A stretch of DNA of 64,000 bases. Source: Mycobacterium dioxanotrophicus (GTDB taxonomy: Bacteria > Actinomycetota > Actinomycetes > Mycobacteriales > Mycobacteriaceae). The stretch lies in assembly GCF_002157835.1 (NCBI RefSeq), contig NZ_CP020809.1, positions 6,200,001-6,264,000 of the forward strand. The letters are read 5' to 3'. The position numbers and the translations under genes were made by a program. This document shows positions 28,701-37,184 of this stretch, one piece after another. The notes below the pieces were generated by a model. That model was not told the DNA's origin, ran no database searches, and saw only the letters and a list, made by a program, of their open reading frames with translations. How positions within the stretch are numbered: position 1 is the first letter of the stretch; each line of letters begins with the position of its first letter.

Positions 28701-30071
28701 ATGACGTCAACACAGCGCAGCAGCGACCCGGAGCCGCGGGCGAGATCCGTGGCGGGCAACGTGATTCGCGGATCGCTGGGCAATCTGATCGAGTGGTACG
28801 ACTGGTACGCCTACGCGGCGTTCAGCATCTACTTCGCCAGCGTGTTCTTCCCGTCCGGGAATCCGACCGCGCAGCTGCTGAACACCGCGGGCATCTTCGC
28901 GGTCGGTTTCCTGGTCCGCCCGCTCGGCGGCTGGATGTTCGGCCGCTACGCCGACCGGTTCGGCCGTCGCGCGGCGCTGACCCTGTCGGTGACCCTGATG
29001 GGCGCCGGCTCGCTGGGCATCGCATTTCTGCCCGGATACGCGCAGATCGGGGCCCTTGCGCCGGTGCTGCTGGTGATCGCGCGGCTGCTGCAGGGACTGT
29101 CGCTCGGCGGCGAATACGGGACGTCGGCGACTTATCTCAGTGAGGTCGCCACGCCGCACCGGCGCGGCTTCTATTCGTCGTTCCAGTACGTGACGCTGAC
29201 CAGCGGGCAGCTGCTGGCGCTCGGGGTGCAGATCATCCTTCAGCAGATGCTCACGCCCGAGCAGCTGCACTCGTGGGGCTGGCGCATCGCATTCGTGATC
29301 GGGGCCGCGGCAGCCGTCACCGTCATGTGGTTGCGCCGCACCATGGACGAATCGCCGAATTACGAACTGGCCGTGCGCGAGAACGCCGCAGGCGGTGAAC
29401 GTGGCAGCCTGCGCGTGCTGCTGCAGTATCCGCGGGAATGCCTGACCGTAGTAGGCCTGACGCTGGGCGGCACCATCGCGTTCTACACCTTCACCACCTA
29501 TATGCAGAAGTTCATGATCAACACCGCGGGCCTGCCGAAAGAGGAAGTCACCTGGATCAACTTCGTCGCCCTGTTGATCTTCGTGGCGCTGCAGCCACTG
29601 GTGGGCGCGCTGTCGGACCGCATCGGCCGCCGCCCGTTGCTCATCGCATTCGGGGTGGGCGCCACGCTGTGCACGGTTCCGCTGCTCACCGCGGTGGCCC
29701 ATGTCGAATCGGCGTTGGCGGCATTCGGCCTGATGATGATCGGTCTGGTCATCGTGTCGGGATACACGTCGATCAATGCCGTGGTCAAAGCCGAACTGTT
29801 CCCCGCCCGCATCCGCGCGCTGGGCGTCGGCCTGCCCTACGCGCTCACGGTCGCGATCTTCGGCGGCACCACCGAATACGTGGCATTGGGGCTCAAGAAC
29901 ATTGGCCACGAGAACTGGTTCTTCGGCTATGTCGCCGCAGCCGCCTTGGTATCGCTGCTGGTGTACGTCTTCATGGGCGAGTCTTCGCGCCGGTCGCAGC
30001 TGGAACGGGAAACCCGCGAATTGAACGCCGGCATCGGCGAATCCGTCACGGTTTCGCCCACGGCTTCCTAG
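28701..30071 (+). CDS. MFS transporter, metabolite:H+ symporter (MHS) type
   Basis: 456 residues, twelve predicted membrane helices. The MHS signature appears as GNLIEWYDWYAYAAFSIYFASVFFP and GGWMFGRYADRFGRRAAL, then GGEYGTSATYLSEVA. Relatives carry citrate, 2-oxoglutarate, shikimate or proline-betaine. The start at 28701 follows GGGGAGG. The next gene, a response regulator, begins 10 bases on, so the transporter is in the same run as a two-component system and a TAXI binding protein; a shared (carboxylate) ligand is plausible. Confidence 0.88.
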   Translation: MTSTQRSSDPEPRARSVAGNVIRGSLGNLIEWYDWYAYAAFSIYFASVFFPSGNPTAQLLNTAGIFAVGFLVRPLGGWMFGRYADRFGRRAALTLSVTLMGAGSLGIAFLPGYAQIGALAPVLLVIARLLQGLSLGGEYGTSATYLSEVATPHRRGFYSSFQYVTLTSGQLLALGVQIILQQMLTPEQLHSWGWRIAFVIGAAAAVTVMWLRRTMDESPNYELAVRENAAGGERGSLRVLLQYPRECLTVVGLTLGGTIAFYTFTTYMQKFMINTAGLPKEEVTWINFVALLIFVALQPLVGALSDRIGRRPLLIAFGVGATLCTVPLLTAVAHVESALAAFGLMMIGLVIVSGYTSINAVVKAELFPARIRALGVGLPYALTVAIFGGTTEYVALGLKNIGHENWFFGYVAAAALVSLLVYVFMGESSRRSQLERETRELNAGIGESVTVSPTAS

Positions 30072-30081
30072 CATCAGCGTC

Positions 30082-30747
30082 ATGCAAGTCCTGCTCGTCG
30101 AGGACGACGACGGTGTCGCGTCGGCGCTGGCCGAATTGCTCGGCCAGACCGGCGCGACCGTGGTGCGCGCCGGGCGCGGGGGCGATGCGCTCAACCGGGT
30201 CAAGGGTTGCGATCTGGTGCTGCTCGACCTTGGGCTCCCGGACATGGACGGCCTCGACGTGCTGCGCACGCTGCGGCGAGCATCGACGGTTCCCGTGATC
30301 ATCATGACCGCCCGCGACGGCGACGGCGCGGTGGTGCTCGGGTTGCGTGCCGGCGCCGACGACTATCTGGTGAAACCCGTTCGAAAGGCTGTGCTGCTGG
30401 CCCGCATTCAGGCCGTCATGCGCCGGGTGCAACGGGTCGGCGGCCCCGCGCCATCACATGCCGAACCGGTCGTCGCCGGGCCGGTACGAATCGACCGCGA
30501 CCGCAGGGAAGTCAGCGTGGCAGGCACGCCACAGTCCTTGACCAAGACCGAGTTCCAGATTCTGGCGACCCTGGCCGCGCAGCAGGGCGAGGCCGTCAGC
30601 CGTGAGGAACTCATGCTCGAGGTGTGGGGCACCGCGGTGGTCGGGCGGTCCAGGTCGCTAGACTTCTTCATCGGGCAGATCCGGGCCAAGCTCACCGGGC
30701 TGCCGCTACACACCGTGCGCGGCTTCGGTTTCCGGCTGGACAGCTAG
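30082..30747 (+). CDS. OmpR/TctD-type response regulator
   Basis: 221 residues. Receiver domain with the acidic pocket EDDD (8-10), phosphoacceptor Asp49 in LLDLGLPDMDG, Thr in MTARD and Lys in DDYLVKPV. A winged-helix C-terminal domain has LTKTEFQILATLAAQQGEAVSREELMLEVWG and TVRGFGFRL. It abuts the histidine kinase gene, whose ATG follows its TAG directly. Likely target promoters are its own operon and the MHS transporter. Confidence 0.93.
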   Translation: MQVLLVEDDDGVASALAELLGQTGATVVRAGRGGDALNRVKGCDLVLLDLGLPDMDGLDVLRTLRRASTVPVIIMTARDGDGAVVLGLRAGADDYLVKPVRKAVLLARIQAVMRRVQRVGGPAPSHAEPVVAGPVRIDRDRREVSVAGTPQSLTKTEFQILATLAAQQGEAVSREELMLEVWGTAVVGRSRSLDFFIGQIRAKLTGLPLHTVRGFGFRLDS

Positions 30748-32127
30748 ATGGGCGTCCGGGTACGAGTCATTCTCGTTGTCCTGTCGCTGCTGGCGATCGC
30801 CGCACTGGCCGTGCCCCTGGCCCTGAGCCTGGCCGACCGGCGTTCGGCTGCGCTGGCCGCCGAACGGGGACGACAACTGGCCGCGCTGGCCGACGCGGCG
30901 GCGATGCCGAACGTTCCGCTGGACCGGCTCGTCGACCGCTACCACGACCTCTATGGGGAAGGTGTACTCGTCGTCGACGCGAACGGTCAGCCTCTCGCTG
31001 CGCGCGGACTCACCACTGCCGATCCGGAGGCCGCAACGGCGGTCGACCATGCCCTGGTCGACGCGCCTGCGTCGCACTGGGCCCCGATCATGCCGTGGAA
31101 CCGACAGCATCGGCTGGACACCGCGGGCATCCGGCGCGACGGCGAACTCGTCGGCGCCGTGCTGATCGCCGTCGACACCTCCACTGCTGCACGCGATATC
31201 GGCATCGGCTGGTTGTGGGTCACGGCGGGGTGCCTGGCCCTGCTCGTGCTTGCGGCCCTGGTGGGTCGCGGCCTGACCCGCTGGGTGCTGCGTCCACTGA
31301 ACGGCCTGGAACGCGCCGTCGCCGAGATGACCGAAGGCGTGTCCGGCCCACCTGCCGATGTCGCGGGTCCGCCTGAGCTGCGCCACTTCACCTCGGCGTT
31401 CAACACGATGGCCCAGGTGGTGCGGGCGTCATTGGACCGGCAGCGCCGCCTCATCGCCGACGCATCGCACCAGCTGCGCAATCCCCTTGCCGCCGTGCGG
31501 CTTCGCGCGGACAACCTGGAAGACTATGTGTCCGAGGAAGGGCGGCCGACCTACGGTTCGATGTCCGCGGAACTGGACCGCCTCGAAAACCTGCTGCAGC
31601 AGTTGGTGCGGCTGGCCCGGGCAGAGGAGGTCAGCGGCAGTCGTCGGGTGGGCCTGTCCACCACGGCCGAGGAGTCGACCGAACTTGCCGATGTGATCGA
31701 TGAACGCCTGGCGTTCTGGCAACCCGTCGCCGACCGTCAGGATCAGCGTCTGACGCACTGCGATCCCCGCCCCGGGCTCGCCGTTCAGCTGGCCAGACAC
31801 GATGTGGAGCAGCTGCTCGACGTCGCGATCGACAACGCGTTGCGCTACGCCGGGCCCGCCACCACGGTGACGGTGTCGGCGACACCGGCCGATCAGGCGG
31901 TCGACCTCACTGTCAGTGACGACGGTGTCGGATTGTCCGAGGACGACTTGGCAAGGGCCACTACCCGATTCTGGCGCGGGAGCGACGACCGGTCCGGCAC
32001 CGGACTCGGCCTGGCGATCGCCGCCGAGATCGCGGCGGGCCACGGCGGGACGCTCACAGTGGACAAGGCCGGCGAAGGCGGTTTGCGCGTGTGCTTCGGG
32101 CTCCCGGTGGCAGGTTCGCGGGCATGA
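30748..32127 (+). CDS. sensor histidine kinase
   Basis: 459 residues. A membrane helix at ~5-27, a periplasmic sensor of ~120 residues, a second helix at ~150-172 (GIGWLWVTAGCLALLVLAALVG), HAMP-like linker, HisKA with His241 in DASHQLRNPLAAVRL, and HATPase with DVAIDNALRYAG, DDGVGL and GTGLGLAIAAEIA. It phosphorylates the adjacent regulator. The stop overlaps the start of the TAXI lipoprotein gene (ATGA), so the three proteins are translated together. Confidence 0.93.
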   Translation: MGVRVRVILVVLSLLAIAALAVPLALSLADRRSAALAAERGRQLAALADAAAMPNVPLDRLVDRYHDLYGEGVLVVDANGQPLAARGLTTADPEAATAVDHALVDAPASHWAPIMPWNRQHRLDTAGIRRDGELVGAVLIAVDTSTAARDIGIGWLWVTAGCLALLVLAALVGRGLTRWVLRPLNGLERAVAEMTEGVSGPPADVAGPPELRHFTSAFNTMAQVVRASLDRQRRLIADASHQLRNPLAAVRLRADNLEDYVSEEGRPTYGSMSAELDRLENLLQQLVRLARAEEVSGSRRVGLSTTAEESTELADVIDERLAFWQPVADRQDQRLTHCDPRPGLAVQLARHDVEQLLDVAIDNALRYAGPATTVTVSATPADQAVDLTVSDDGVGLSEDDLARATTRFWRGSDDRSGTGLGLAIAAEIAAGHGGTLTVDKAGEGGLRVCFGLPVAGSRA

Positions 32128-33059
32128 CGGCGGCAATGACCAGGCGCGCCTTCGCGATCGGCGCCGCGAGCCTGCTGGCCGCGGGCTGCATGCGCAACGG
32201 ACCGACTGCGCGCGTGCGGCTGGCCGCAGGCGAATCCGGCGGCCTCTACTTGGCGTTCGCCGAACTGCTGGCCGAACGTATGCACGCCCGCTACCCGCAT
32301 CTGCAGGTCGACGTCATCGCCACCGAAGGCAGCGTCGACAACCTTGCCCGGCTACGCTCCGGCGAGGCCGATATGGGGCTCGCCCTGGCCGATGTCGCCG
32401 AACACGACCTGGCCGGCGGACCGCGTGACACCGCACCGCAGGCGCTGGCCCGGGTGTACGAGAACTACCTGCAGGTCGTGGTGCGGGATGCCGCTGCGGC
32501 GCAGCGACTTTCCGATCTCAAGGGCGGACGTGTCTCGATAGGACCCGGCGGCTCGGGCGCAGCGGCGACCAGCGTGGTGATGCTCGACGCGGCCGGTCTG
32601 CGAAACCGGGTGGCACTGGTGAACTATCGCCTACGCGACGGCCTGACCGGACTCGCGAACGGCGACCTGCAGGCCGTGGTGTGGTCCGGCGGCGTCCCGA
32701 CACCCGCGATCACCGACCTCGATGCCCGGCAGCCACTGCGCATGCTCGACATCGGCAACCTCGCCACACCGATGACCGGGCTCTCGGGCTACCCGTACCT
32801 GCTGCGCAGCGTGCCCACCGGCACCTACGCCCCGCCGGGTCTCAAGACGATCGGTGTCCCGAACCTCCTGCTGATCGGTGACGCCGTCGCCGACGCCGTG
32901 GCGGCCGCAGCGGTGGACGTACTCGCCTCGGACGCAGCGCAATTGGTACCCGCGCATGTGCGTGGCCTGCAGTACCTGGCCCCGGCGACGATGATCCAGA
33001 CCGGGCTGGTGCCGTTGCATCCCGGCGCGGCGCAGGCCTACCGCCGGCTGCACGGCTGA
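32124..33059 (+). CDS. TAXI-family TRAP-type solute-binding lipoprotein
   Basis: 311 residues starting at the ATG that overlaps the kinase stop. N-terminal Arg-rich signal with lipobox LLAAGC (Cys22), so membrane-anchored outside. The mature part has AAGESGGLYLAFAELLAERM and RLRSGEADMGLALADVAEH, typical of the TAXI subgroup. No TRAP permease (DctM/DctQ) gene is adjacent; instead it is translationally coupled to a histidine kinase. It probably presents a ligand to the sensor, or hands it to the MHS transporter. Confidence 0.85.
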   Translation: MTAAMTRRAFAIGAASLLAAGCMRNGPTARVRLAAGESGGLYLAFAELLAERMHARYPHLQVDVIATEGSVDNLARLRSGEADMGLALADVAEHDLAGGPRDTAPQALARVYENYLQVVVRDAAAAQRLSDLKGGRVSIGPGGSGAAATSVVMLDAAGLRNRVALVNYRLRDGLTGLANGDLQAVVWSGGVPTPAITDLDARQPLRMLDIGNLATPMTGLSGYPYLLRSVPTGTYAPPGLKTIGVPNLLLIGDAVADAVAAAAVDVLASDAAQLVPAHVRGLQYLAPATMIQTGLVPLHPGAAQAYRRLHG

Positions 33060-33062
33060 CTG

Positions 33063-33917
33063 CTACCGTGCCGCCCGAGCCCGCGCCCGGCCACGCAACC
33101 GCGTCTGCGCGAATCCGATGACGTCGTAGTAGTGCGTGGGAGCGATGCGGGCCAGCGCGTCGAACACATAGGCGTCCGGCCCCACCAGGATTCGCGCCTT
33201 GCCCGCCTCGACACCCCGGTGGATGATCTCGGCAGCCTTGGCCGGCTGCGTCAAGGTGATCGCGGCGAACTCGTCGGCCATCTGAGTCTGGTTGCGGCCC
33301 CGGCCTTCCGGGTCCTTGCGGAACCGCGCGTTGCGCACAATGTTGGTGTTGATGCCGCCCGGATGCACGTTGACGGCCGACACTCCGGTGCCGCGCAGCT
33401 CCTGGCGCAACGCGTCGGTGAACCCGCGGACCGCGAATTTCGCCGAGCAGTATGCGCTCTGGCTCGGCATCCCGACCAGTCCGAACACGCTGGAGGTGTT
33501 GACGATCACGCCCTCGTCCTGCTTGGCCAGGATCGGCAGGAACGCCCGTGTCCCATTGACCACGCCGTGGAAGTTGATGTCCCACAGCCACTGGTCGTCC
33601 TCGGGCACGGCGTCGAGCACATTGGATGCGACCGCGACGCCGGCGTTGTTGAACACCGCGCCCAGCGGTTGCGGCGCCCAGTCGGCCACCTCGTCGGCGA
33701 ACGCGCGCTGATCGGCGGCGTCGCGCACGTCGAGCACCCGGGTCAGCACCGGGCCGGGCAGGCTCGTCTCGGTCTCCTTGAGGCCCACCTCGTCGACGTC
33801 GGCGATCACGACCGGGCAGGAATGCGCCGAAAGCCGTTGGGCCAGGGCCCGACCGATTCCGGAGGCGGCTCCGGTGATGACGACCGTGCGGCCGCTGATG
33901 GTTCGACGCTTGCTCAC
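33063..33917 (-). CDS. short-chain dehydrogenase/reductase
   Basis: 284 residues. TGAASGIGRAL near residue 15, NNAGVAVAS, and YCSAKFAVRGFTDALRQEL with the catalytic Tyr-x3-Lys; the serine lies in VNTSSVFGLVG. It resembles the mycobacterial SadH/lipid-type SDRs (INTNIVRNARF). Last gene of a P450-hydrolase-SDR operon, with overlapping ATGA junctions. It probably oxidises or reduces the product made by the P450. Confidence 0.88.
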   Translation of the reverse strand: MSKRRTISGRTVVITGAASGIGRALAQRLSAHSCPVVIADVDEVGLKETETSLPGPVLTRVLDVRDAADQRAFADEVADWAPQPLGAVFNNAGVAVASNVLDAVPEDDQWLWDINFHGVVNGTRAFLPILAKQDEGVIVNTSSVFGLVGMPSQSAYCSAKFAVRGFTDALRQELRGTGVSAVNVHPGGINTNIVRNARFRKDPEGRGRNQTQMADEFAAITLTQPAKAAEIIHRGVEAGKARILVGPDAYVFDALARIAPTHYYDVIGFAQTRLRGRARARAAR

Positions 33918-34798
33918 AGATGCTCCTTGGTGTGTTTGGTGATGAGGTCCGCCAACTGGTTCCAGGCCCCACGTGGCAAGTCGTGGCCCATGCCGACGAT
34001 GGTCTCCAGCCGTGCGCCCGGGATCGCCCTGGCGGTGGCCGCGCCCCCGGTGGGATGCACCATGCGGTCGCGGTCACCGTGGATCACCAGTGTCGGAACA
34101 TCGATCTGCGCCAGTTCGGCGGTGCGGTCACCGGAGGCGAAGATGCCTGCGAGTTGGCGCGGCGTCCCCGCGGCCGACCGATCGCGATCCCAGTCGGCGC
34201 CTGCCTTCTCGCGCACCCACTCCTCGTCGAAAGGGAACCCGTGCGATCCGATGTGCCGGAAAATCTTGACCGCGGCGTCGACCGCCTCGGCGCGGGTGCG
34301 GGCGGGGCGCCGGGTGGCCATCCGAAACCAGGTCGACGGCGCAGGCCTGCCGATGCGGGCAGCGCCGGTGTTCGACATGATCGAGGTCAGGGTCCGCACC
34401 CGGCCCGGGTAGTGTGCGGTGACGGTCTGGGCGATCATGCCGCCCATTGACACGCCGACCAGGTGCACGTCCGAAAAGCCAAGGGCATCAAGCAGACCCA
34501 CGGTGTCACGCGCCATGTCGCCGAGGTGGTACTGCTTCGGATCGTTGCCGCCCCTGATGATGGCCACGGGGCCCGGCGGCCGGAATGACATGTGGGTGGA
34601 CCGCCCGACGTCGCGATTGTCGAAGCGTGTCACGTGGTAACCCCGCGCGACCAGCTCGGCGACCAAACCGTCCGGCCAGGAGTGCAACTGCTGCCCCAAC
34701 CCGGCGATCAACACGATCGGCGGGTCGGCAGGGTCGCCGAACTGCTCGTAGCACAAGGAGATTCCTCGACCGACGTCGACGATGTGCTGCTCGGTCAT
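33914..34798 (-). CDS. alpha/beta-fold hydrolase
   Basis: 294 residues. Nucleophile elbow GVSMGG with Ser117, oxyanion region LIAGLGQQLHSW, acid near GDRDRMVHP and His in VGMGHDLP. It resembles mycobacterial LipG/epoxide-hydrolase-like esterases. Its ATG overlaps the stop of the P450 gene, and its stop overlaps the start of the SDR gene, so all three are translationally coupled. Substrate unknown. Confidence 0.88.
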   Translation of the reverse strand: MTEQHIVDVGRGISLCYEQFGDPADPPIVLIAGLGQQLHSWPDGLVAELVARGYHVTRFDNRDVGRSTHMSFRPPGPVAIIRGGNDPKQYHLGDMARDTVGLLDALGFSDVHLVGVSMGGMIAQTVTAHYPGRVRTLTSIMSNTGAARIGRPAPSTWFRMATRRPARTRAEAVDAAVKIFRHIGSHGFPFDEEWVREKAGADWDRDRSAAGTPRQLAGIFASGDRTAELAQIDVPTLVIHGDRDRMVHPTGGAATARAIPGARLETIVGMGHDLPRGAWNQLADLITKHTKEHL

Positions 34799-36147
34799 GC
34801 CGACACCTGCTCGGCCACCGCAGGCGCATGCACCACCGGCGTTCGGGGATACACCACAGCCCGCCCGCCGTCACCGGGCGCGATCGCCACGCCGCGGGAA
34901 TGCCGCCGCTCCCCCGCGGAATAGGTTGTGCCGAACTCGAATTCCCGCAGCAGCGTGGCCAGCGTCACGTTCATCTCCATGTTGGCGAAGGCGGCGCCGA
35001 TGCACCGCCGGATCCCGCCGCCATACGGGATCCAGGTGTAGGTGTCCGGCGTGGCGCCCAGGAACCGGTCAGGGTCGAACGTTGCCGGGTCGGAGAAGTT
35101 GCGCTCCGATTCGTGCGATGCCGCGATACCCACGATGACCGTCGTCCCTTCGGGAATCACCCACTCCCCCAGCTTGATCCGATCCTGCGTCGTACGCACG
35201 GTGGCCTCGATGACGGGCCGGGTGCGCTGCACCTCCCAGATGGTGGCCTGCCGCAGCTCCGAACCGCCTGCGTCGGCTTCCGCGGTCAGCCGTGACAGCA
35301 ACCGGGGGTGCCGGCGGAGCCGTTCGAGGGTCCAGGCCAGCGTGGTGGCTGTGGTCTCATGGCCCGCCGTCAGCAGGGTCAGCAGTTCGTCGGCGACGTG
35401 ACTGTCGGTGATCGCCGAACCGTCCTCGTAGCGAGCGTGCAGCATCAGCGCCAGGACGTCGTTGCGGTCGGCGAAATTCGGGTCCGACCGGGCTTCGGCG
35501 ATCAGATCGGCGATGATCTCGTTGTAGCGGCGCCGGGACCGCTCCACCCGCCCCCACGGACTCCACGGGCCGAGGTCGCGGCGCAGCCGTGGCGGCATCA
35601 CCACCATGCGCGACGCCAGCGGCACCATCGGCGGAAGCAATTCACGCAGCTCGTCGAGCGCCGCGCCGCGGGCCCCGAACACGGCACGCAGGATCGCGTT
35701 GAGCGTGATCCGCATCATCGGCTCCAACGTCTCGAACTCGATGCCGGTGGGCCAGCCGGCGATCTCGCGGCGCACCTCCTCCTCGACGATGGCCTCGTAG
35801 CCGCCCATTCGCTTGCCGTGGAAGGCCGGTACCAGCAGCTTGCGGCGTTGCAGATGGGCCGGGCCGTCAAGGCTGAACGTCGAGCCGGGGCCCAGCACCG
35901 CCCCGAGATTCGATGCGCGGTGCACCAAGTCCCCGCTGGTGGTGAACAGGTCCTTGACCAGGGCCCGGTCGCTGAGCACCACGGTTCTGCCGAAAATGGG
36001 CAGGTCGATGGTGTAGGCGCCGTCATATCGGCGGCCCAGGACGGTGATCACCCGGTGCCTCAAGGCCAGGAAGGCCATACCGAGAGCGATCTTCGGGATC
36101 CGTGGACCCGGCGGCAAGCGCACCGGGTCGGTCGTTGCTTCCGCCAT
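34795..36147 (-). CDS. cytochrome P450 (CYP135/138-like)
   Basis: 450 residues starting 10 bases after a strong AAGGAGG. I-helix AGHETTATTLAW, K-helix-type arginine in the VIEATVRTTQ region, PERF-like DPDRFLG and haem loop YGGGIRRCIG with Cys382. The proline-rich LPPGPRIP start is that of soluble bacterial P450s close to mycobacterial CYP135/CYP138. The K-helix Glu-x2-Arg is read as EATVR. No ferredoxin gene is adjacent. The promoter region carries a striking array of GGTAC/GTACC sites. Confidence 0.9.
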   Translation of the reverse strand: MAEATTDPVRLPPGPRIPKIALGMAFLALRHRVITVLGRRYDGAYTIDLPIFGRTVVLSDRALVKDLFTTSGDLVHRASNLGAVLGPGSTFSLDGPAHLQRRKLLVPAFHGKRMGGYEAIVEEEVRREIAGWPTGIEFETLEPMMRITLNAILRAVFGARGAALDELRELLPPMVPLASRMVVMPPRLRRDLGPWSPWGRVERSRRRYNEIIADLIAEARSDPNFADRNDVLALMLHARYEDGSAITDSHVADELLTLLTAGHETTATTLAWTLERLRRHPRLLSRLTAEADAGGSELRQATIWEVQRTRPVIEATVRTTQDRIKLGEWVIPEGTTVIVGIAASHESERNFSDPATFDPDRFLGATPDTYTWIPYGGGIRRCIGAAFANMEMNVTLATLLREFEFGTTYSAGERRHSRGVAIAPGDGGRAVVYPRTPVVHAPAVAEQVSA

Positions 36148-36160
36148 GCCGAACCTCCTT

Positions 36161-36199
36161 GGTACTGCGAAGTACCGATTACGGTACGCGTCGGTACCG
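36161..36199. promoter_or_regulatory. array of four GGTAC/GTACC half-sites upstream of the P450 operon
   Basis: Half-sites begin at 36161 (GGTAC), 36172 (GTACC), 36183 (GGTAC) and 36194 (GTACC), each 11 bases apart. Neighbouring pairs form perfect inverted repeats: GGTACT-4-AGTACC, GTACCG-4-CGGTAC and CGGTAC-6-GTACCG. One helical turn spacing puts all sites on one face of the DNA. It begins just 13 bases upstream of the P450 start and overlaps the AAGGAGG-side leader, suiting a TetR-type repressor encoded elsewhere. Confidence 0.75.
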
Positions 36200-36247
36200 G
36201 GTCCGGCAAGGGACTGGGACCCATCCACCGCGCGGAGACGCGGGGAG

Positions 36248-37033
36248 CTAGCGGGCCGGCAACTTCAGGGCCAGCTCGCGGGCGGCCGCGGTCAGCTCGG
36301 GAACCATCGCGACGAGGTCGTCGCGCAACAGCCGAAATGACGGGCCGGCCACCGAGATCGAGGCGATCGCCGTGCCGTCGGCGCCGAGCACCGGAACCCC
36401 CACCGCTCCGATGCCCTGTTCGTGCTCTTCGTCGGCGACGGCGTAACCGCCGGCGTGCACGCGGGCGATCTCCGCGGCGAACGCGTCCCGATCGGTGATG
36501 GTGTTGGGCCCGAGCTTGGGCAGCTCCAACGTCGCCACCAACTCTGCAGATTGCGCGCGCGGCGCATACGCGACCAGCACCTTGCCCATGGCCGTGCAAT
36601 GCAGGGGTCCCCGGGTGCCCGGCTCACCGATCACATTGATCTGACGCGGTCCGTGGATGTGGTGCAGATACAACTGGTTGGTGCCGTCGAGCACCGACAT
36701 CAGCGTCGACTCCCGGGTCTGCGCAGCAAGCCGCCGCAGCACCGGAAGCGCCACCCCGTCGTAACCGCGTGCCTCTGATACACGTTGAGCCAGGGCAAAA
36801 ACGGTCAGGCCGACGCGGTACCGCTTGGACTGCTCGTCGCATTCGACATAGCCTTCGCGGGCCAGCGTGGCGACCAGGCGGTGCACCGTGGAGAGCGGAA
36901 AGCCCGTCTCGCGGGCCAGTTCGGTCAACGTCCGGCCGTCGAGCGGACCGGCCCCGATCGCCCGCATCACGCACAGCGCTTTGCCCACCATGTCGGTGCG
37001 GCTGACGGGTTGATCGTTCGCGGCACTGGTCAC
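36248..37033 (-). CDS. IclR family regulator of the adjacent catabolic operon
   Basis: 261 residues. N-terminal winged HTH LTELARETGFPLSTVHRLVATLAREGYVE; the C-terminal effector domain has MGKVLVAYAP and GYAVADEEHEQGIGAVGVPVL, the usual IclR layout. It is divergent from the MFS transporter gene at 37185. Palindromic GGAAG/CTTCC sites lie in the shared 151-bp gap. By family habit it senses a sugar acid or aromatic acid intermediate of the pathway it controls. Confidence 0.92.
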   Translation of the reverse strand: MTSAANDQPVSRTDMVGKALCVMRAIGAGPLDGRTLTELARETGFPLSTVHRLVATLAREGYVECDEQSKRYRVGLTVFALAQRVSEARGYDGVALPVLRRLAAQTRESTLMSVLDGTNQLYLHHIHGPRQINVIGEPGTRGPLHCTAMGKVLVAYAPRAQSAELVATLELPKLGPNTITDRDAFAAEIARVHAGGYAVADEEHEQGIGAVGVPVLGADGTAIASISVAGPSFRLLRDDLVAMVPELTAAARELALKLPAR

Positions 37034-37053
37034 GCCGCAACTCTAGCTCAGAG

Positions 37054-37070
37054 CTTCCGCAATATGGAAG
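37054..37070. promoter_or_regulatory. IclR operator candidate near iclR start
   Basis: CTTCC-GCAATAT-GGAAG is an inverted repeat 20 bases upstream of the iclR start, sharing half-sites with the stronger palindrome at 37136-37154. Probably used for autoregulation. Confidence 0.5.
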
Positions 37071-37135
37071 TGCCATCCGTATTTTGGAAGACATACTTGA
37101 CGTGGGTCGCAGCAATCTGCCACTGTGTTCTATGT

Positions 37136-37154
37136 TATGGAAGCTACTTCCATA
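37136..37154. promoter_or_regulatory. IclR operator candidate in front of the transporter gene
   Basis: TATGGAAG-CTA-CTTCCATA is a perfect 8+8 palindrome with a 3-base centre, 31 bases before the MFS start. GGAAG recurs several times in the gap (37066, 37086, 37159, 37171). This is the best candidate site for the divergent IclR protein. Confidence 0.75.
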
Positions 37155-37184
37155 TAGCGGAAGACATTACGGAAGGAGCCCGCG

